A stretch of DNA of 64,000 bases from Prorocentrum cordatum (taxonomy: Eukaryota > Sar > Dinophyceae > Prorocentrales > Prorocentraceae): the NCBI GenBank assembly GCA_963575745.1, contig CAUYUJ010018325.1, forward strand, positions 102,001-166,000. The letters run 5' to 3'. Below, one piece after another: positions 17,621-28,800 of this stretch (position 1 is the stretch's first letter; the number at the start of each line of letters is the position of its first letter). Both the position numbers and the translations under genes were made by a program. Below the pieces are notes generated by a model, which was not told the DNA's origin, searched no databases, and was given only the letters and a program-made list of their open reading frames with translations.

Positions 17621-19310
17621 TTGGTTATCGGCGCGCCGTTGGTTTGCGGCGCGCTCTCGGTTTTTATGTCTCTTTGGTTGTCTGCGCCTTCTGGTTTCCA
17701 GCGCGTTTGGGGCTTCTAGCGCTTCTTTGGTTTGCGGCGCTCCTTTGGTTTCGGGCGCTCCTTTGGTTTTCGGCGCCCCATGTGGTTTTCAACGCCCTTT
17801 TTCGTTTTCGGGGCATCGTTGGTTTTCGGCGCCTTCTTGGGTTCCAGCGCTCCTTTGGTTTTCGGCGCCCTCTTAGTGTTCGGCGCCCTTCTGTTTGTCT
17901 GCGCCCCTTGTAGTTTTCGGCGCCGTTTTGATGTTCGGCGCTCTTCGGTGGTCGGCGCTCCTTTGGTTTTGGGCGCCCTTCGGCCGCCTGCGCGCTTCTC
18001 GTTTTTGGCGCCCTTCTGGTTTTCGACGCCCTTCTGGCCATCGGCGCATCTTTAGTTGTTCGGCGTGCTTCTGGCTTTCAGGCGCATCGCTAATTTCCGG
18101 CGCCCCTTTGATTTTCGGCGCTTCTTTGGTTTTCGGTGCCTCTTTGGTTTTGGCGTTCCTGAGGTTTTCAGCGCCCCTTTTTGGTTTTCGGCGCCCTTCA
18201 AGTTTTCGACGCCTTGTCCGTCCTCGGAGCTTCTGTTGTTTTCGGCGCCCCCTTCGTTTTCGGCGCCTTTATAGTTATCGGCGCCACTTTTGTTTTTCGG
18301 CGCCTTCTGGGTTTCCTGTGCATCGTTGTTTTCCGGCGCCACTAGGATATTCGGCGTCTCTTTTGGTTTCCGGCGCCCCTTGGATGTTCGGCGCCCCCTT
18401 TTTGTTTTTGGCGCCGCTTTTGTTTTCGGTGTTCCTGTGGTTATCGGTGTCCTTTTGGTTTTCGGTGTCCTTTTGCTTTCCGGCGCATCTTTGGATTTCG
18501 GCGCACCTTTTTGCGTTTGGCGTTTTGTTGGTGTTCGTCCACCTGTGGGTTTTCTGCGCCCCTTTGGTTTCCGGCGCCCTTTTGGTTTTCGGCGGTGGTT
18601 TGGTTTTTCGGCGCCGTTTTGGTCCTCGGTGCCTTGTTGTTTTTTGGTATTCTTTTGGTTCTCGGCATTGTTTGGGTCTTCGGTGCCCTCTTGGTGTTTG
18701 GCGACCCTTTGGTCGTCGGCTCTGCATTGGTTCTCGGCGCCCCTTTGGTTTCCAAGTTCGGCGACCCTTGAGTTTCTGGCGGTCTCCTGGGTTTCGGTGC
18801 TTGTTGGTTATCGGCGCCCTTTTGGTGTTCGGCGCTGCCGTGGTTTTCAGCACTCTTTGGGTGTTCGGCGTCTCTTTGGTTTTCGGCGCCCCGCTGGTTT
18901 TCGGAGTTCGTTTGTTTTGGTTTCGGTGTTTCTTTGGTTTTCGGCGTTCAGTAAGTGTTCGCCGCCGCGTCTTTCGGGTTTCGGCGCCCCATTGCTTTTC
19001 TGCGCTCGTTTGGTTTTCAGCGTTCCTATGGTTTTCGGCCCCTTTCGGTTATCGGCGCTCTTTTCGTGTTCGGCGCCCCTTTGGTTTTCGGCGCTCCTTT
19101 GGTTTTCGGTGCTCCTTTATTGTTGTCGGCGCATTTTTTGTTTTCGGCGCCGTTTTCGTTTTCGGTGACTTTTCGGTTGTCGGCGTTTCTTTGGTTTTCG
19201 GCGCCCCCTGGTTTTCGCACCCTTTCGATGTTCGGTGGCTTTTTGGTTTTCGGCACCCTGATGGTTTTCGGCGCTCTTTTGGTCTTCGGCGTTTTTTTAT
19301 TTTAGCCGAG
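17620..19310. repeat. Degenerate satellite, unit about TTTGGTTTTCGGCGCCCC
   Basis: About 1.7 kb of 17-21 bp units on the theme (C/T)TTTGGTTTTCGGCGCC with many substitutions and variable unit length. Every frame is open for long stretches and gives Phe/Gly/Arg or Lys/Asn/Gly repeats, so apparent ORFs up to about 500 codons are not evidence of genes. A shorter block of the same satellite is at 23,195-23,575, each followed by the same G-rich sequence. Confidence 0.95.
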
Positions 19311-19780
19311 GGCGGGGGCTTCCGAGCCCCCCCCCCTTTCGCCCAAAAGGGGGGTGGTGGAGCTTCTGGTAGGGATGTTCAAAAGGGGGGGTAGCTAAGC
19401 ACCCCTCCCCACCCTCCCCATTGGGAAAGGGAGGGGGGTAGCTTCCAGACCGCGAAAGGGTGGAAGGGGGGGTAGCTCCCGAAGGGCGGGAAAAAAGAAT
19501 TGGGGGGGGCTTCTGGCAGGGGAGTTTCAAGGGGGGGTAGCTAAGCCCCCCCCCCTTTGGACAGGGAGGGGGAGGGGTGTGCTTCCAGAGCGCGAACAGG
19601 AGGGACGAGGGAGGTAGTTTCCGAAAGGCGGAACAAAAGGCAAGGGGGGGGGGGGGGGCTGCAGCAGGGCAGGTCCAGGGGGGGGCGTGGCTACGGGGGG
19701 GCCCTCATCCCCTCTGTTTAGGAGTGCGCCCCGGGTCCCCCCTTTGGGAGTGGGCCACGGGCGCGCGCTCTCTCGCATTT
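19310..19780. repeat. G-run block with GGTAGCTTCCGAA / GCTTCCAGAGCGCG words
   Basis: Several copies of a roughly 60-80 bp module: G run, TAGCTTCCAGAGCGCGAA, AGGGAGGGA, GTAGCTTCCGAAGGGCGG, A run. It follows the TTTTCGGCGCC satellite and is closely repeated at 23,575-24,000. Confidence 0.8.
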
Positions 19781-21735
19781 ATGTTCTAGGCATGAAGCTG
19801 GCGTCCACAGGCCTGTTCCAAGCAGTCCACTGCATGCATTGGCAGGTGGCGTGGGTGCGTGCACGTGGATGTGCGCATATGCACCTATAGTGGGAAGATA
19901 AGCCAGAAGCGGGTGAGCCGAGGGAGGACCTAGAGGGTCCGAGAGGCCTGAACGACCGATGAATGGCTACAACCCTGCAGATGAACTGGCACTCTACAGT
20001 AAAATGATAGTAGCCGGGGGAGGCGATTGGCCTTATGGTCGGTGCGCCGCCCCTGAAGACGACGAAGATGAAAAGGAGGGGGGGTGCAGGGGGAGAAGGA
20101 GGAGTGGCAGGAGGAGGAGGAGGGAGGGGTGCAGGAGGTGGATGAGGGAGGAGGAGGGGGGAGGAGGAAGATGAGGAGGGGAGGAGCCTCTTGGTGTCTT
20201 GGTGGGAGTGTTCTCGGAGAGCTCCTGGGACGTCTAGGAGGCTTCTTGGATCGTTTTGGGGGCATCTTGGCCGTGCTGGGCCGATCTTTGAGCGACACGG
20301 GGCTCTTGTGGGCAATCTTGGGAGCCATCTTCGGCATTGTGGGTTCTTTTTGAGATGTTCGATATCTCGGGGCCGCCCGGGGGAAAACGAATCTGGGTGG
20401 TGACTCCCCCCAGGATCCCCCCCGCCCCCCCCCCCCCCTTGCGGGGAACGGATCAAAGGGAAGGGCCTTCCTTTCGACTCCAATACGACCTTTTACAATT
20501 TCGCTTTGGCTAGCACGCTTGAGGAGGGCCCAGGGAAAGGGACGGGGGACGATATGGCGAGGAAACGACTGTGACGACGAGGAGACGACGTAGACGACAA
20601 CTCGAACGGAGAAGCCCCTCGCACACGCCGACAGGGTCGGCGGATTTTACAACAGCCCACTTTGGCCAAGTAGACTATTGTGCCAAGGTGTCCTTATCTG
20701 AGTCATGTATCGTTGAACTTTCCAGCCTTACTTATCCCCCCCTTATGGTTGGATCAGAGCATAGAAGCAGGAACCAGGAGCGAAGGAACGAGCAAAGCGA
20801 GCAAGGGCCAGAAAGGCCCGAGAGGCGGGTCCACAGATGACCCTAAGAAATAGCCCTACGTACTAGCCCGTACTGGAGAAGCGTGGGAGCGAGTAGTTAA
20901 GAATAGTGTTTTCCAATACTGTAAACTTCTTGTATTGAGCCCCTCTCGTATTAACCTGGTTTTGGCATTCCCCAGAGGACCCTTTCCAACTCCCCTGCCC
21001 TTGGTGTTCCATCAGCCAGCCCAAGAGAGCCCCTAGAGAGCTTCAGGAGGGGCTGGAGAGAAGGCATCCGAGCTGACATTTCGAGTCCTCCGCTCCAAGA
21101 TGACCCCGCGGCCGCCAGCAGCCCACCCAAAGGCTTTCATGACGCCCCCCAGGATGTGCCGAGAGGCCCCCAGGAGGCCCACAGAAGGGTTCAAAAAAGT
21201 CCCCAAAGGGGCTTGAACCCTGCTTCCACGATGCCTGCGATGTCCGACCGTGCCCCCCAACGGCCCGCCAAGAAGCCGTAGGAAACGCGGATGACCCACA
21301 AAAGCGACCCCAAGAGACCCCCTTTACGCCCCAGGAGTCCACCAAGCGAGAGCTTTTGAAGTACGGCCCAATCGCCTCAAACCGCGCCCCTAGACGGGCG
21401 TAGACACCCCAGGATCACCCGCATCGCCCGAGAAACCACGAAAACATTTCCAGCTCCAGCCCAAGTTCCAGTCGGTCTCTTCGATTCCTGCCAGTTCGCA
21501 GCCTCCCGAGGGATTTCCATGGGCCCCGCGTCGTTGGAGGCGCTCCAGGGGCGCTCAACGGCCGCGGCGGCCTCGCCCTGCGTCCACCCAATGACGAGCG
21601 CGGACCTGCTCGCCGTTCATGCGCCGCGCGCGGCGCATAGTTTTACGCGGCCGGCAGATCCCCAGAGAGTGCCCCTCACTCACTGTGCGGACCGTCCGCC
21701 GTTCTTTTCGCTGCGGGCGCGGGCGCTCCACCCGA
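19780..21735. repeat. Segmental duplication, left copy (matches 24,020-26,107)
   Basis: Matches the right copy in the same order: GCTGGCGTCCA..GGCC..CAAGCAGTCC (about 19,797), GAGGGTCCGAGAGGCCTGAA (19,933), CTGCAGATGAACTGG (19,974), GTTGAACTTTCCAG (20,711), TGACCCTAAGAAATAGCCCT (20,837), the CCTTTCCAACTCCCCTGCCC block (20,980) and GCCGTTCTTTTCGC (21,704). This copy carries about 600 extra bp (20,038-20,643). No coding frame is supported in either copy. Confidence 0.9.
20038..20643. mobile_element. Insertion in the left copy, containing a CCCAAGA-family unit
   Basis: Absent from the right copy, which reads from AGGCTATT straight to the equivalent of 20,644. It contains a GGA-rich tract (20,060-20,185) and, on the - strand, a run of CCCAAGA/CCCACAAGA-type words (20,200-20,350), as in the dispersed family. 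Whether it was inserted here or deleted from the other copy cannot be settled from two copies. Confidence 0.6.
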
Positions 21736-21866
21736 AATCCATCCGAACGGCCGCCTGAATGGCCGCCTGAGGCCAGGACCAGCGTGAACGAGGTCTCGAG
21801 CGGCCGGCGCAATTGAGCCTGGAACCCTTCGCAGCGGTTCCGCAATTGTGGTTGACCACAGCAGCA

Positions 21867-22030
21867 GGGGAGGAGGAGGAGGAGGAGGAGGAGGAGGAGG
21901 AGGAGGAGGAGGAGGAGGAGGAGGAGGAGGAGGAGGAGGAGGAGGAGGAGGAGGAGGAGGAGGAAGAGGAGGAGAGGAGGAGGAGGAGGAGGAAGGAGGA
22001 GGAGGAGGAGGAGGAAGAGGAGGAGATGGA
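21867..22030. repeat. GGA trinucleotide microsatellite
   Basis: About 160 bp of nearly pure GGA with a few interruptions. Glu, Gly, Pro and Ser homopolymer frames across it are artefacts. Confidence 0.98.
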
Positions 22031-22039
22031 GGAGGGAGC

Positions 22040-22310
22040 CGTTTTGGTGTCTCTTGGGGCATCTGTTGGGCCTCTTGGGGGCCTCTTGGGGCCTCTTGGG
22101 GGCCTCTTCAGGGTCTCCTGGGGCCTCTTGGGGGCCTCTTGGGGCCTCCAGGGAGCTTCTTGGGGCGGAAGGCTCGGATTTTGGGTTCGGGCTCCCCGTC
22201 TTGGGCCTCTCTTGGGGCCCTCTTGGGCCGTCTTGGTAGCCTCTGGGGCCGTCTTGGCGCCTCCTTGGGCTGTTTTGGGCGCCTCTTGGGAGCATCTTGA
22301 GCCGTGTTGG
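22040..22310 (-). repeat. CCCAAGA-family minisatellite, - orientation
   Basis: Reads CTCTTGGGGCCTCTTGGGGG on the + strand, the complement of the CCCCAAGAGGCC words of 29,220-30,395. The central GGAAGGCTCGGATTTTGGG segment matches the equivalent place in the 386-bp unit (CTCGAGCCTTCCGCC). Confidence 0.85.
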
Positions 22311-22319
22311 GGCCTTCTT

Positions 22320-22530
22320 CACGAAAGGATCGGCTCGATTCGGTTCGGTCAGGTTCTGCAGCCGGTTCGGTTTTGCTTGGCCGCTTCGGTTTGACGTCGG
22401 TTCGGTGTCGGCCGGTTCGGCTTGGGTCTGCCGCCGGTGCGGTTCGGTTCCGGTTTTCGCGCGGTTCGGTCCGACTGGTTCGGTTCTGTTCCATTGGCTG
22501 GTCCGGTTCGGTTCGGTCCGATTGGTGGGG
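22320..22530. repeat. CGGTT pentanucleotide-based minisatellite
   Basis: About 210 bp of degenerate TTCGGTTCGG(T/C) with GTGCGG and CTGG interruptions. It lies directly after the CCCAAGA-type block and before a GGA tract. Confidence 0.85.
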
Positions 22531-22574
22531 TGCGACATTGGGCGCCCCGTGTGCGTAAGCGGCGACCCAGTTTG

Positions 22575-23130
22575 AAAGCAAAAGGAGGAGGAGGAGGAGG
22601 AGGAGGAAGAGAAGGAGGAGGAGGAGGAGGAGGAGGAGGAAGAGAAGGAGGAGGAGGAGGAGGAGGAGGTGAAAGAGGTGGAGGAGGAGGAGGAGGAGGA
22701 GGGAGGACGCAGGGAGGAGGAGGAGCAGGAGGAGGACGAGGAGGAGGAGGAGGAGGAGCGAGGCGCAAGGAGCGAGGAGCAGGGCCGACGACGCCGACGC
22801 CGAGGTGCCCGGCCGCGGCCCCCTGTCGTCATTCCGTCGTTCGTCGCCGTCGTCGCTGTCGTCGTCGCCGTTGCCGGCGTCGTCGTCGTCGCCGTCATCG
22901 TAGGAGGGGGATGCGGCGGTGGTCGTGTTCCAGGGGTTGTAGGAGCAGGCGCCGATGGAGGAGGGGACCCGATGGCTCGACATGAATATGGAGCGCCATG
23001 AGGTTGCGAAGGAGGGGGGGGAGGCCGACGAGGAGGACGAGGGGGAGGAGGAAGAGGAGGAGGAGGAGGAGGAGGACGAGGAGGAGGAAGAGGAGGAGGA
23101 GGAGGAGGACGCCCAGGAGGAGGACGAGGA
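22575..23130. repeat. GGA/GAC microsatellite cluster
   Basis: GGA-rich runs at 22,580-22,760 and 23,015-23,130, separated by a GTCGTCGCCGTC-rich stretch at 22,830-22,905. No supported gene. Confidence 0.9.
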
Positions 23131-23194
23131 CGCGGCTTTCCGCCGGGACTCTGCAGCCAGGAATCCCCATTCCACGCTGTTGCTTCTGATTGTT

Positions 23195-23575
23195 TGTTTT
23201 GTTTTCGGCGCCTGTTTGGTTTTTGGCGTTCGGTAGGTGTTCGGCGCCGCGTCGTTTGGTTTGCGGCGCCCTTTTGCTTTTCGGTGTTTTCTGTTTGTTT
23301 TCGGCGTTCCGTTGTTTTTCGGCTCCTTTTGGTTGTCGGCGCGCTTTTCGTGTTCGGCGCCCCTTTGGTTGTAGGCGTTCCTTTGGGTTTCGGTGCTGTT
23401 TTGGTTTTCGGCGCATCTTTGGTTTTCGGCGCCGTTTTCGTTTTCGGTGCCTTTTCGGTTGTCGCCGTTTCTTTGGTTTTCGGCGCTCCCTGGTTTTCGC
23501 ACCCTTTCGGTTTTCGGCGCTTTGTTGGTTTTCGCCGCTCTTGTGGTCTTCAGCGTTCTTTCCTCTAGCCTGGGG
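23195..23575. repeat. Second block of the TTTTCGGCGCC satellite
   Basis: Same unit and strand as 17,620-19,310. It is again followed by a G-run block (23,575-24,000), so satellite plus G block plus downstream segment form one duplicated module. Confidence 0.95.
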
Positions 23576-24019
23576 GGGGGGCTTCCACCCCCCCCCCTTC
23601 GCCCAAAAAATGGGGGGGAGCTTCCGGTAGGGAGGTTCAAAAGGGGGGTAGCTAAGCCCGCCTCTCCATTGGGAAAGGGAGGGGGGGGTAGCTTCCAGAG
23701 CGCGGAAGGGGGGGAGGAGGGGTAGCTTCCGAAAGGCGGGAAAAAAGGAGGGGGGGGTCCGGCAGGGGAGGTGCAAGGGGGGGGGTAGCGAAGCCCCCCT
23801 TCCCTTTGGACAGGGAGGGGGAGGGGGGGGGGTGCTTCCAGAGCGCGAAAGGGAGGGACGACGGGGGTAGCTTCCGAAGGGCGGAAAAAAGGAGAGGGGG
23901 GAGGAGGGAGGGCCTCCGGCAGCGCAGGTCCAAAGGGAGGGCGGGCGGGGGGCGTAACAGAGGGGGGATCCTCCTCCCAGTTTTCGGGGGTGCGCCATGG
24001 GGGCGCTCTCTCGTATTTT
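23575..24019. repeat. G-run block, second copy
   Basis: Repeats the modules of 19,310-19,780 (GGTAGCTTCCAGAGCGCG, AGCTTCCGAAAGGCGG, GGTGCTTCCAGAGCGCGAAA) in the same order. Confidence 0.85.
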
Positions 24020-26107
24020 TTTCTTAGCACGAGGCTGGCGTCCAGAGGCCAGCCCCAAGCAGTCCCCTGCATGCACTGGCTGGTGGCCTGGATGCGTGCA
24101 CGCGAACGTGTGCATATGCACATGGCGGCAGGGGCAGGCTCCCCGGCGGCAGCATCTGCGGCGGCGCCGGCGGCGGCGCCCTGACGCACGGCGGCCCGAC
24201 GATCGCCCCCCACCCTTGCCGCCCTCCGCCCTTCCGTCCTTCCTCCTGCTCCTCCTCTTCCTCCTTCTCCCCCAGCTAGTGCTGGAGTCGGAACAGTATA
24301 ACTTTGCTATATGCATGGCTGGCGGCGCCGTGTGGGATGCTCACGCACAACGCATTGCATGTGCTTCCTGACCTTGCCTTTCCCTTTCCTCCTCCCCTCT
24401 CCTCCGTCTTGCCGCGACTGTAATGTCGATTTATTGTTCAGGACGCGGTTCACTGCATGAGTTTGCCTATTACGGGTCGGCTTGTGCGGCGTCTCCGTCT
24501 GCTTTGCGATGCTTCGATTCGCGATGTGGCTGCGTCACCCGGGGGGCATCTTTCCACGTGTCTTCTAGCTTGCGGCCGGTGCTTGGGGTGGGAGGTAATT
24601 CGTTACTTGTCACACGCTCGCGTTCTCCAAGGCCACGGTTCACCTCGTGAGTTTGCCTATTGCAGGTCGGCTTGTGGGTTACATCCGGTTTGTCAGGCGT
24701 CTCTTCTCAGCATCTGGGCCTGACGCGCGCCCGCCGCCCTTGCGAAAGCGGCAGGGAGAGGCAATCGCAGGTTTGTTTTCCCCTCTGTCTGGATCAGGGG
24801 TTGCGGCTCGCAGGCCAGAGGGAGCTTAGGCCCCAAAGGACGATGATGACCTGCAGTAGGAAGATGAGACCAGAGGCAGGGAAGCCGAGGGAGTACCTAA
24901 GAGGGTCCGAGAGGCCTGAAGGGCCGATGTGAGTGGCTACAGCCCTGCAGATGAACTGGTGCTCTACGGTAAAATTGTAGTAGTCGGGAGAGGCTATTGT
25001 ACAATCGCCCACTCTGACCAAGTATATTATTGTGTTGAGATTTCCTTATCTAAGTCATCTATCGTTGAACTTTCCAGTGTTACCTATCCCCCCACTGCCC
25101 CTTATGGTTCGATCAGAGCATAGAAGCAGGAAGCAGGGGCGAAGGAACGAGCAAAGCGAGCAAAGGCCAGCAAGGCCCGAGAGACGGGTCCACAGATGAC
25201 CCTAAGAAATAGCCCTACGTACTAGCCCGTACTGCAGAAGCGAGGGAGCGACTAGTTTAGAATGTTGTTTTTCAAGACCTTCAACTTCTTGTATTGAGCC
25301 CCTGTTGTATTGACCTGGTAGTGGCATGCCTCAGAGGACCCTTTCCAACTCCCCTGCCCTTGGTGTTCCATCAGACAGCCCAAGAGAGCCCCTAGAGAGC
25401 TTCAGGAGGGGCTGGAGAGAAGGCATCCGAGCTGACATTTCGAGCCCTCCGCCCCAAGATGACCCCGCGACCGCCAGCAGACCACCCAAAGGCTTCTATG
25501 ACGCCCCCAGGATGTGCCGAGATGCCCCCAGGAGGCCCACAGGAGGGTTCAAAAAAGTCCCCAAAGGGGCTTGAACCCTGCTTCCACGATGCCTGCGATG
25601 TCCGACCGTGCCCCCCAACGGCCCGCCAAGAAGCCGTAGGAAACGCGGATGACCCACAAAATCGACCCCAAGAGACCCCCAACACGCCCCAGGAGTCCTG
25701 CAAGCGAGAGCTTTTGAAGTACGGCCCCAATCGCCTCAAACCGCGCCCCTAGGCGGGCGAAGACACCCCAGGATCACCCGCATCGCCCGAGAAACCACGA
25801 AAGCATTTCCAGCTCCAGCCCAAGTTCCAGTCGGTCTCTTCGGTTCTTGCCACTTCTCGGCCTCCCGAGGGATTTACATGGGCCCCGCCTCGTTGAAGGC
25901 GCTCCAGGGGCGCTCAACGGCTTCGTGCTCTGCGCCGCCGCGGCAGCCTCGCCCTGGGCCCACCCATCGACGCGCGCGGACCTGCCCGCCGTTCGGGCGG
26001 CCGCGCGCGGCATCTTTTTAACGCGGCCGGCAGCTTGCCATAGACGGCCTCGCTCACTGAACTGTGAGGATCGACGGCCGTTCTTTTCGCCGCGGGCGTG
26101 GGCGCTC
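24020..26107. repeat. Segmental duplication, right copy (matches 19,780-21,735)
   Basis: Carries the same landmarks as the left copy, without its 600-bp insertion but with extra sequence at about 24,125-24,850 (Ala/Gly-coding GCGGC run, then two partial repeats around GAGTTTGCCTATT at 24,459 and 24,648). A piece containing CAGGCCAGAGGGAGCTTA (24,813) recurs at about 41,950. Confidence 0.9.
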
Positions 26108-26199
26108 AAATCTCGCAGGCCCAGAGGTTGACACCAATACCAATATCGGGGGTGTGCCTCCACCGATGGAAGAAGATCCGAAAGAGCGTGTTCTACCGC

Positions 26200-27575
26200 T
26201 GCTGGCGGAAAACCGGGGGGGTTCACTACGGGTTCCCGACCCGTACCCCCCCCTCTCGAAAACGAGGGGGGGTCACTACCGGTTCGAACCCCTCCTCCCC
26301 CCCCAGTCCATCATGAAAAGGGGGGGGTTACTGCCGGTTCGAAGCCCCCCCTCCCTCGAAAACCAGGGGGGGGTCACTACCGGTTCGAACCCCCCCCCTC
26401 TTTCGCCGCCGGCAAACGATTCCCGCTCCTCGGGACAGTTGAACAGTGGTGGGGATACTGGGACAGTGGTGGGAACGGTGGTGGTGGGGACAGTGGCGTG
26501 GGGACAGTGGGACAGTGGTGCGGACAGTGGTGGGGAGGGTGGTGGTGGTGGTTGCGGGGACAGTGGCGAGGGGACAGCGGGACAGTGGTGGGGACAGTGG
26601 GCAGTGGTGGGGACGGTATTGGTTGGGACAGAGTTGAAGGCGGTGGTGACGACGGTGGTGGGACAGAGGTACAGTGGGAAGAGTGGCGGGGACAGTGGGG
26701 ACAGTGGGACAGTGGGACAGTGGTGGGGACAGTGGGACAGCACAGTGGGACAGCGGCGGGGACAGTGGGGACTGTGGGACAGTGGTGGGAACAGTGGGGA
26801 CAGTGGGACAGTGGTGGGGACCGTAGGGAAAGTAGGGAGAGTGGGACTGTGGTGGCACAATGGTGGGGAAAGTGGGGACAGTGAGACACTGGTGGGGGCA
26901 CTGGAGGGGACAGCGGGAACAATGGCGGGAACAGTGGGGACAGTGGGACAGTGGTGGGGACTGTGGGAAAGTGGTGGGGACGGTGGTGGTGGGGACAGTG
27001 GTCTGGGGACTGGGAATGTGGTGGGACAGTGAGACAGTGGTTGGGACAGTGGTGGTGGGGACAGTGGTGAGGGCGGTGGCGAGGACGGTGGTGGGATAAT
27101 GGGACAGAGGTACAGTGGGGACAGTGGTGGGCACAGTGGGAACTGGTGGGAACAGTGGGACAGCGGCGGGGACAGTGGGACAGTGGGGACACTGAGGACA
27201 CTGGGACAGTGGTGGGGACCGTGGGGAAAGCGGAGAGAGTGGGACCGTGGTGGGAACAGTGGTGGGGACAGTGGAGACAGTGCGACAGTGGTGGGGGGGG
27301 CACTGGTGGAGACAGTGGGGACGGTGGTGGGAACAGAGGGGACAGTGTGTTGGGGACAGTGGTGCTGGGGACAGCACTGGGGAATGTGGTGCGGACGGTG
27401 GTGGGGACCCTGGACTCGTTTGCCAGCGGTGAGTGGGGGGGTTCAAACCGGTAGTGACCCTCCCCGGTTTTCGAGGGTGGGGGGTCTCGAACCGGTAGTG
27501 ACCCCCCTTGGTCTTCGAGGCGGGGAGGGGGGTTCGAACCCGTAGTGACCCCCCCTGGTTTTCCGGAGGGGGTGG
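26200..27575. repeat. Inverted repeat flanking a GGGACAGTGGTG satellite
   Basis: The left arm (about 26,210-26,430) has three copies of a GGTCACTACCGGTTCGAACC-type module and ends CGGCAAACGATT. The right arm (about 27,412-27,570) starts GACTCGTTTGCCAGCGG and has the same modules reversed (GGTTCAAACCGGTAGTGACC). Between them, 26,435-27,412 is a roughly 1-kb satellite with 8-24 bp units of GGGACAGTGG and GTGGTGGGGAC. The whole has the form of a large stem with a G-rich loop. Confidence 0.9.
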
Positions 27576-27774
27576 GGGAAGAGGTTAGGGGGGGGTTGTG
27601 GGGAAGAGAGGAAGGGGTCCAGCAGGGGGGGGGGTCGAAGGGGGGAGGGGGGGGCTCTGGAGGAAGAGGGGGGGGATTTTCCACAGTAGAGCGGCGGTGG
27701 GTCACGCTCTCTCGTATCCCGATCTCGTTGATTGTGGTACTATTCTCTTGCACAGGGTGCCTCGAGCTCCGACC

Positions 27775-28380
27775 ACTTTATTCCGCGTCGCCCCCCCCCC
27801 CCCCCGCGCCCCCCAGCGCCAGAGCGGGACCCCCGCCCGTGGCTCCGCCACTTTATTCCGCGTCGCGACGCACACCACCTCCCCACCTCCCTCCCCGCGC
27901 CCCAGTGGGGGCTCCGCCCCGTGCCCCCTCCGCCCCGACAATTTTATTCCGCGTCGCGACGCACGCCACCTCCCCCCCCCCTCCCTTCCGCGTCCCCAGC
28001 GCCCCAGTTGGACCCCCGCCCCGTGGCCCTCTGCCCCAAGCCCCGCCCAGTGCCCCCTCCGCCCCGACCATTTTATTCCGCGTCGCGACGCACACCACCC
28101 AACCCCCCCCCTCCTCCTCCGCGCCCCCAATGCCCCAGTGGGACCTCCGCCCCGTGCCCCTCCGCTCTGAGCGCGTTATTCCGCGTCCGCGACGCACGCC
28201 ACCTCCCCCCCCTCCCCACCTGGGATTTGGGCCCCCTTGCTGGGCCCCGAGGGGCGATGTATTGCCCCCTCTTCCCCCCTCCTCGACGCACGCCACCTCC
28301 CCCCCCTCCCCACCTGGGATTTGGGCCCCCTTGCTGGGCCCCGAGGGGCGATGTATTGCCCCCTCTTCCCCCCTCCTCCT
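27775..28380. repeat. Tandem repeat with TTATTCCGCGTCGCGACGCAC module and a 94-bp perfect duplication
   Basis: TTATTCCGCGTCGCGACGCA or close variants recur at about 27,853, 27,945 and 28,073, with truncated versions at 27,778 and 28,175. They are spaced by C-rich filler of 70-120 bp. GTCGCGAC is self-complementary. The last unit, 28,191-28,284, is duplicated perfectly at 28,285-28,376 (period 94 bp). Confidence 0.85.
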
Positions 28381-28689
28381 CCACCTCCTCCTCCTCCTCC
28401 CCCTTCCTTTTTGTGCAAGAGCCATGGCACACGTGCCACTGGCTACGGCTTCCAAGGCGACCGAAATGTGACCATCAACACTGAAATCTAGGATCAGCTT
28501 CCCCTTGTGGAGGCACCCCCCCGTGTTGGTGTTGGTGCAAAATTCCAGACCTCCAAGATTCTTGGAAGCTTGGAAATGGGCACCCACACGCCTGGGCCGC
28601 CACCCGAATGGCCGCCTGAATGGCCGCCCGAATCGACCTGGAAATGGGCACCCACATGCGTGGACAGTATGGCCATCTGTGAGTGAATA

Positions 28690-28800
28690 AACCAAAGTCC
28701 ATCCGAATGGCCGCCCGAATGGCCGCCTGAGGCCAGGACCAGCGTGAATGAGGTTATGAACGGCCGACGCAGTTGAGTCTGGAACCCCTCGCAGCGGGTC
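28690..28800. repeat. Dispersed repeat shared with 21,745-21,840
   Basis: Shares GGCCGCCTGAGGCCAGGACC, AGCGTGAA(C/T)GAGGT and TTGAG(C/T)CTGGAACCC(C/T)TCGCAGCGG with the earlier site at high identity. It is non-coding as far as I can see. It lies just before the TA tract at 28,980. Confidence 0.8.

Noticed and set aside
17895-19394. 499-codon + frame rich in Phe, Gly, Arg and Leu that could be taken for a membrane protein
   Set aside because: It lies wholly in the TTTTCGGCGCC satellite. Other frames are equally open and the 'protein' is only the repeat translated.
21555-24316. Long - strand frames (up to about 700 codons) with poly-Ser, poly-Leu and poly-Pro
   Set aside because: They cross GGA microsatellites, the CCCAAGA block and the TTTTCGGCGCC satellite. 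Composition changes exactly at repeat borders.
26276-27753. - strand His/Pro/Val/Thr-rich frames of 190-460 codons
   Set aside because: Translation of the GGGACAGTGG satellite.
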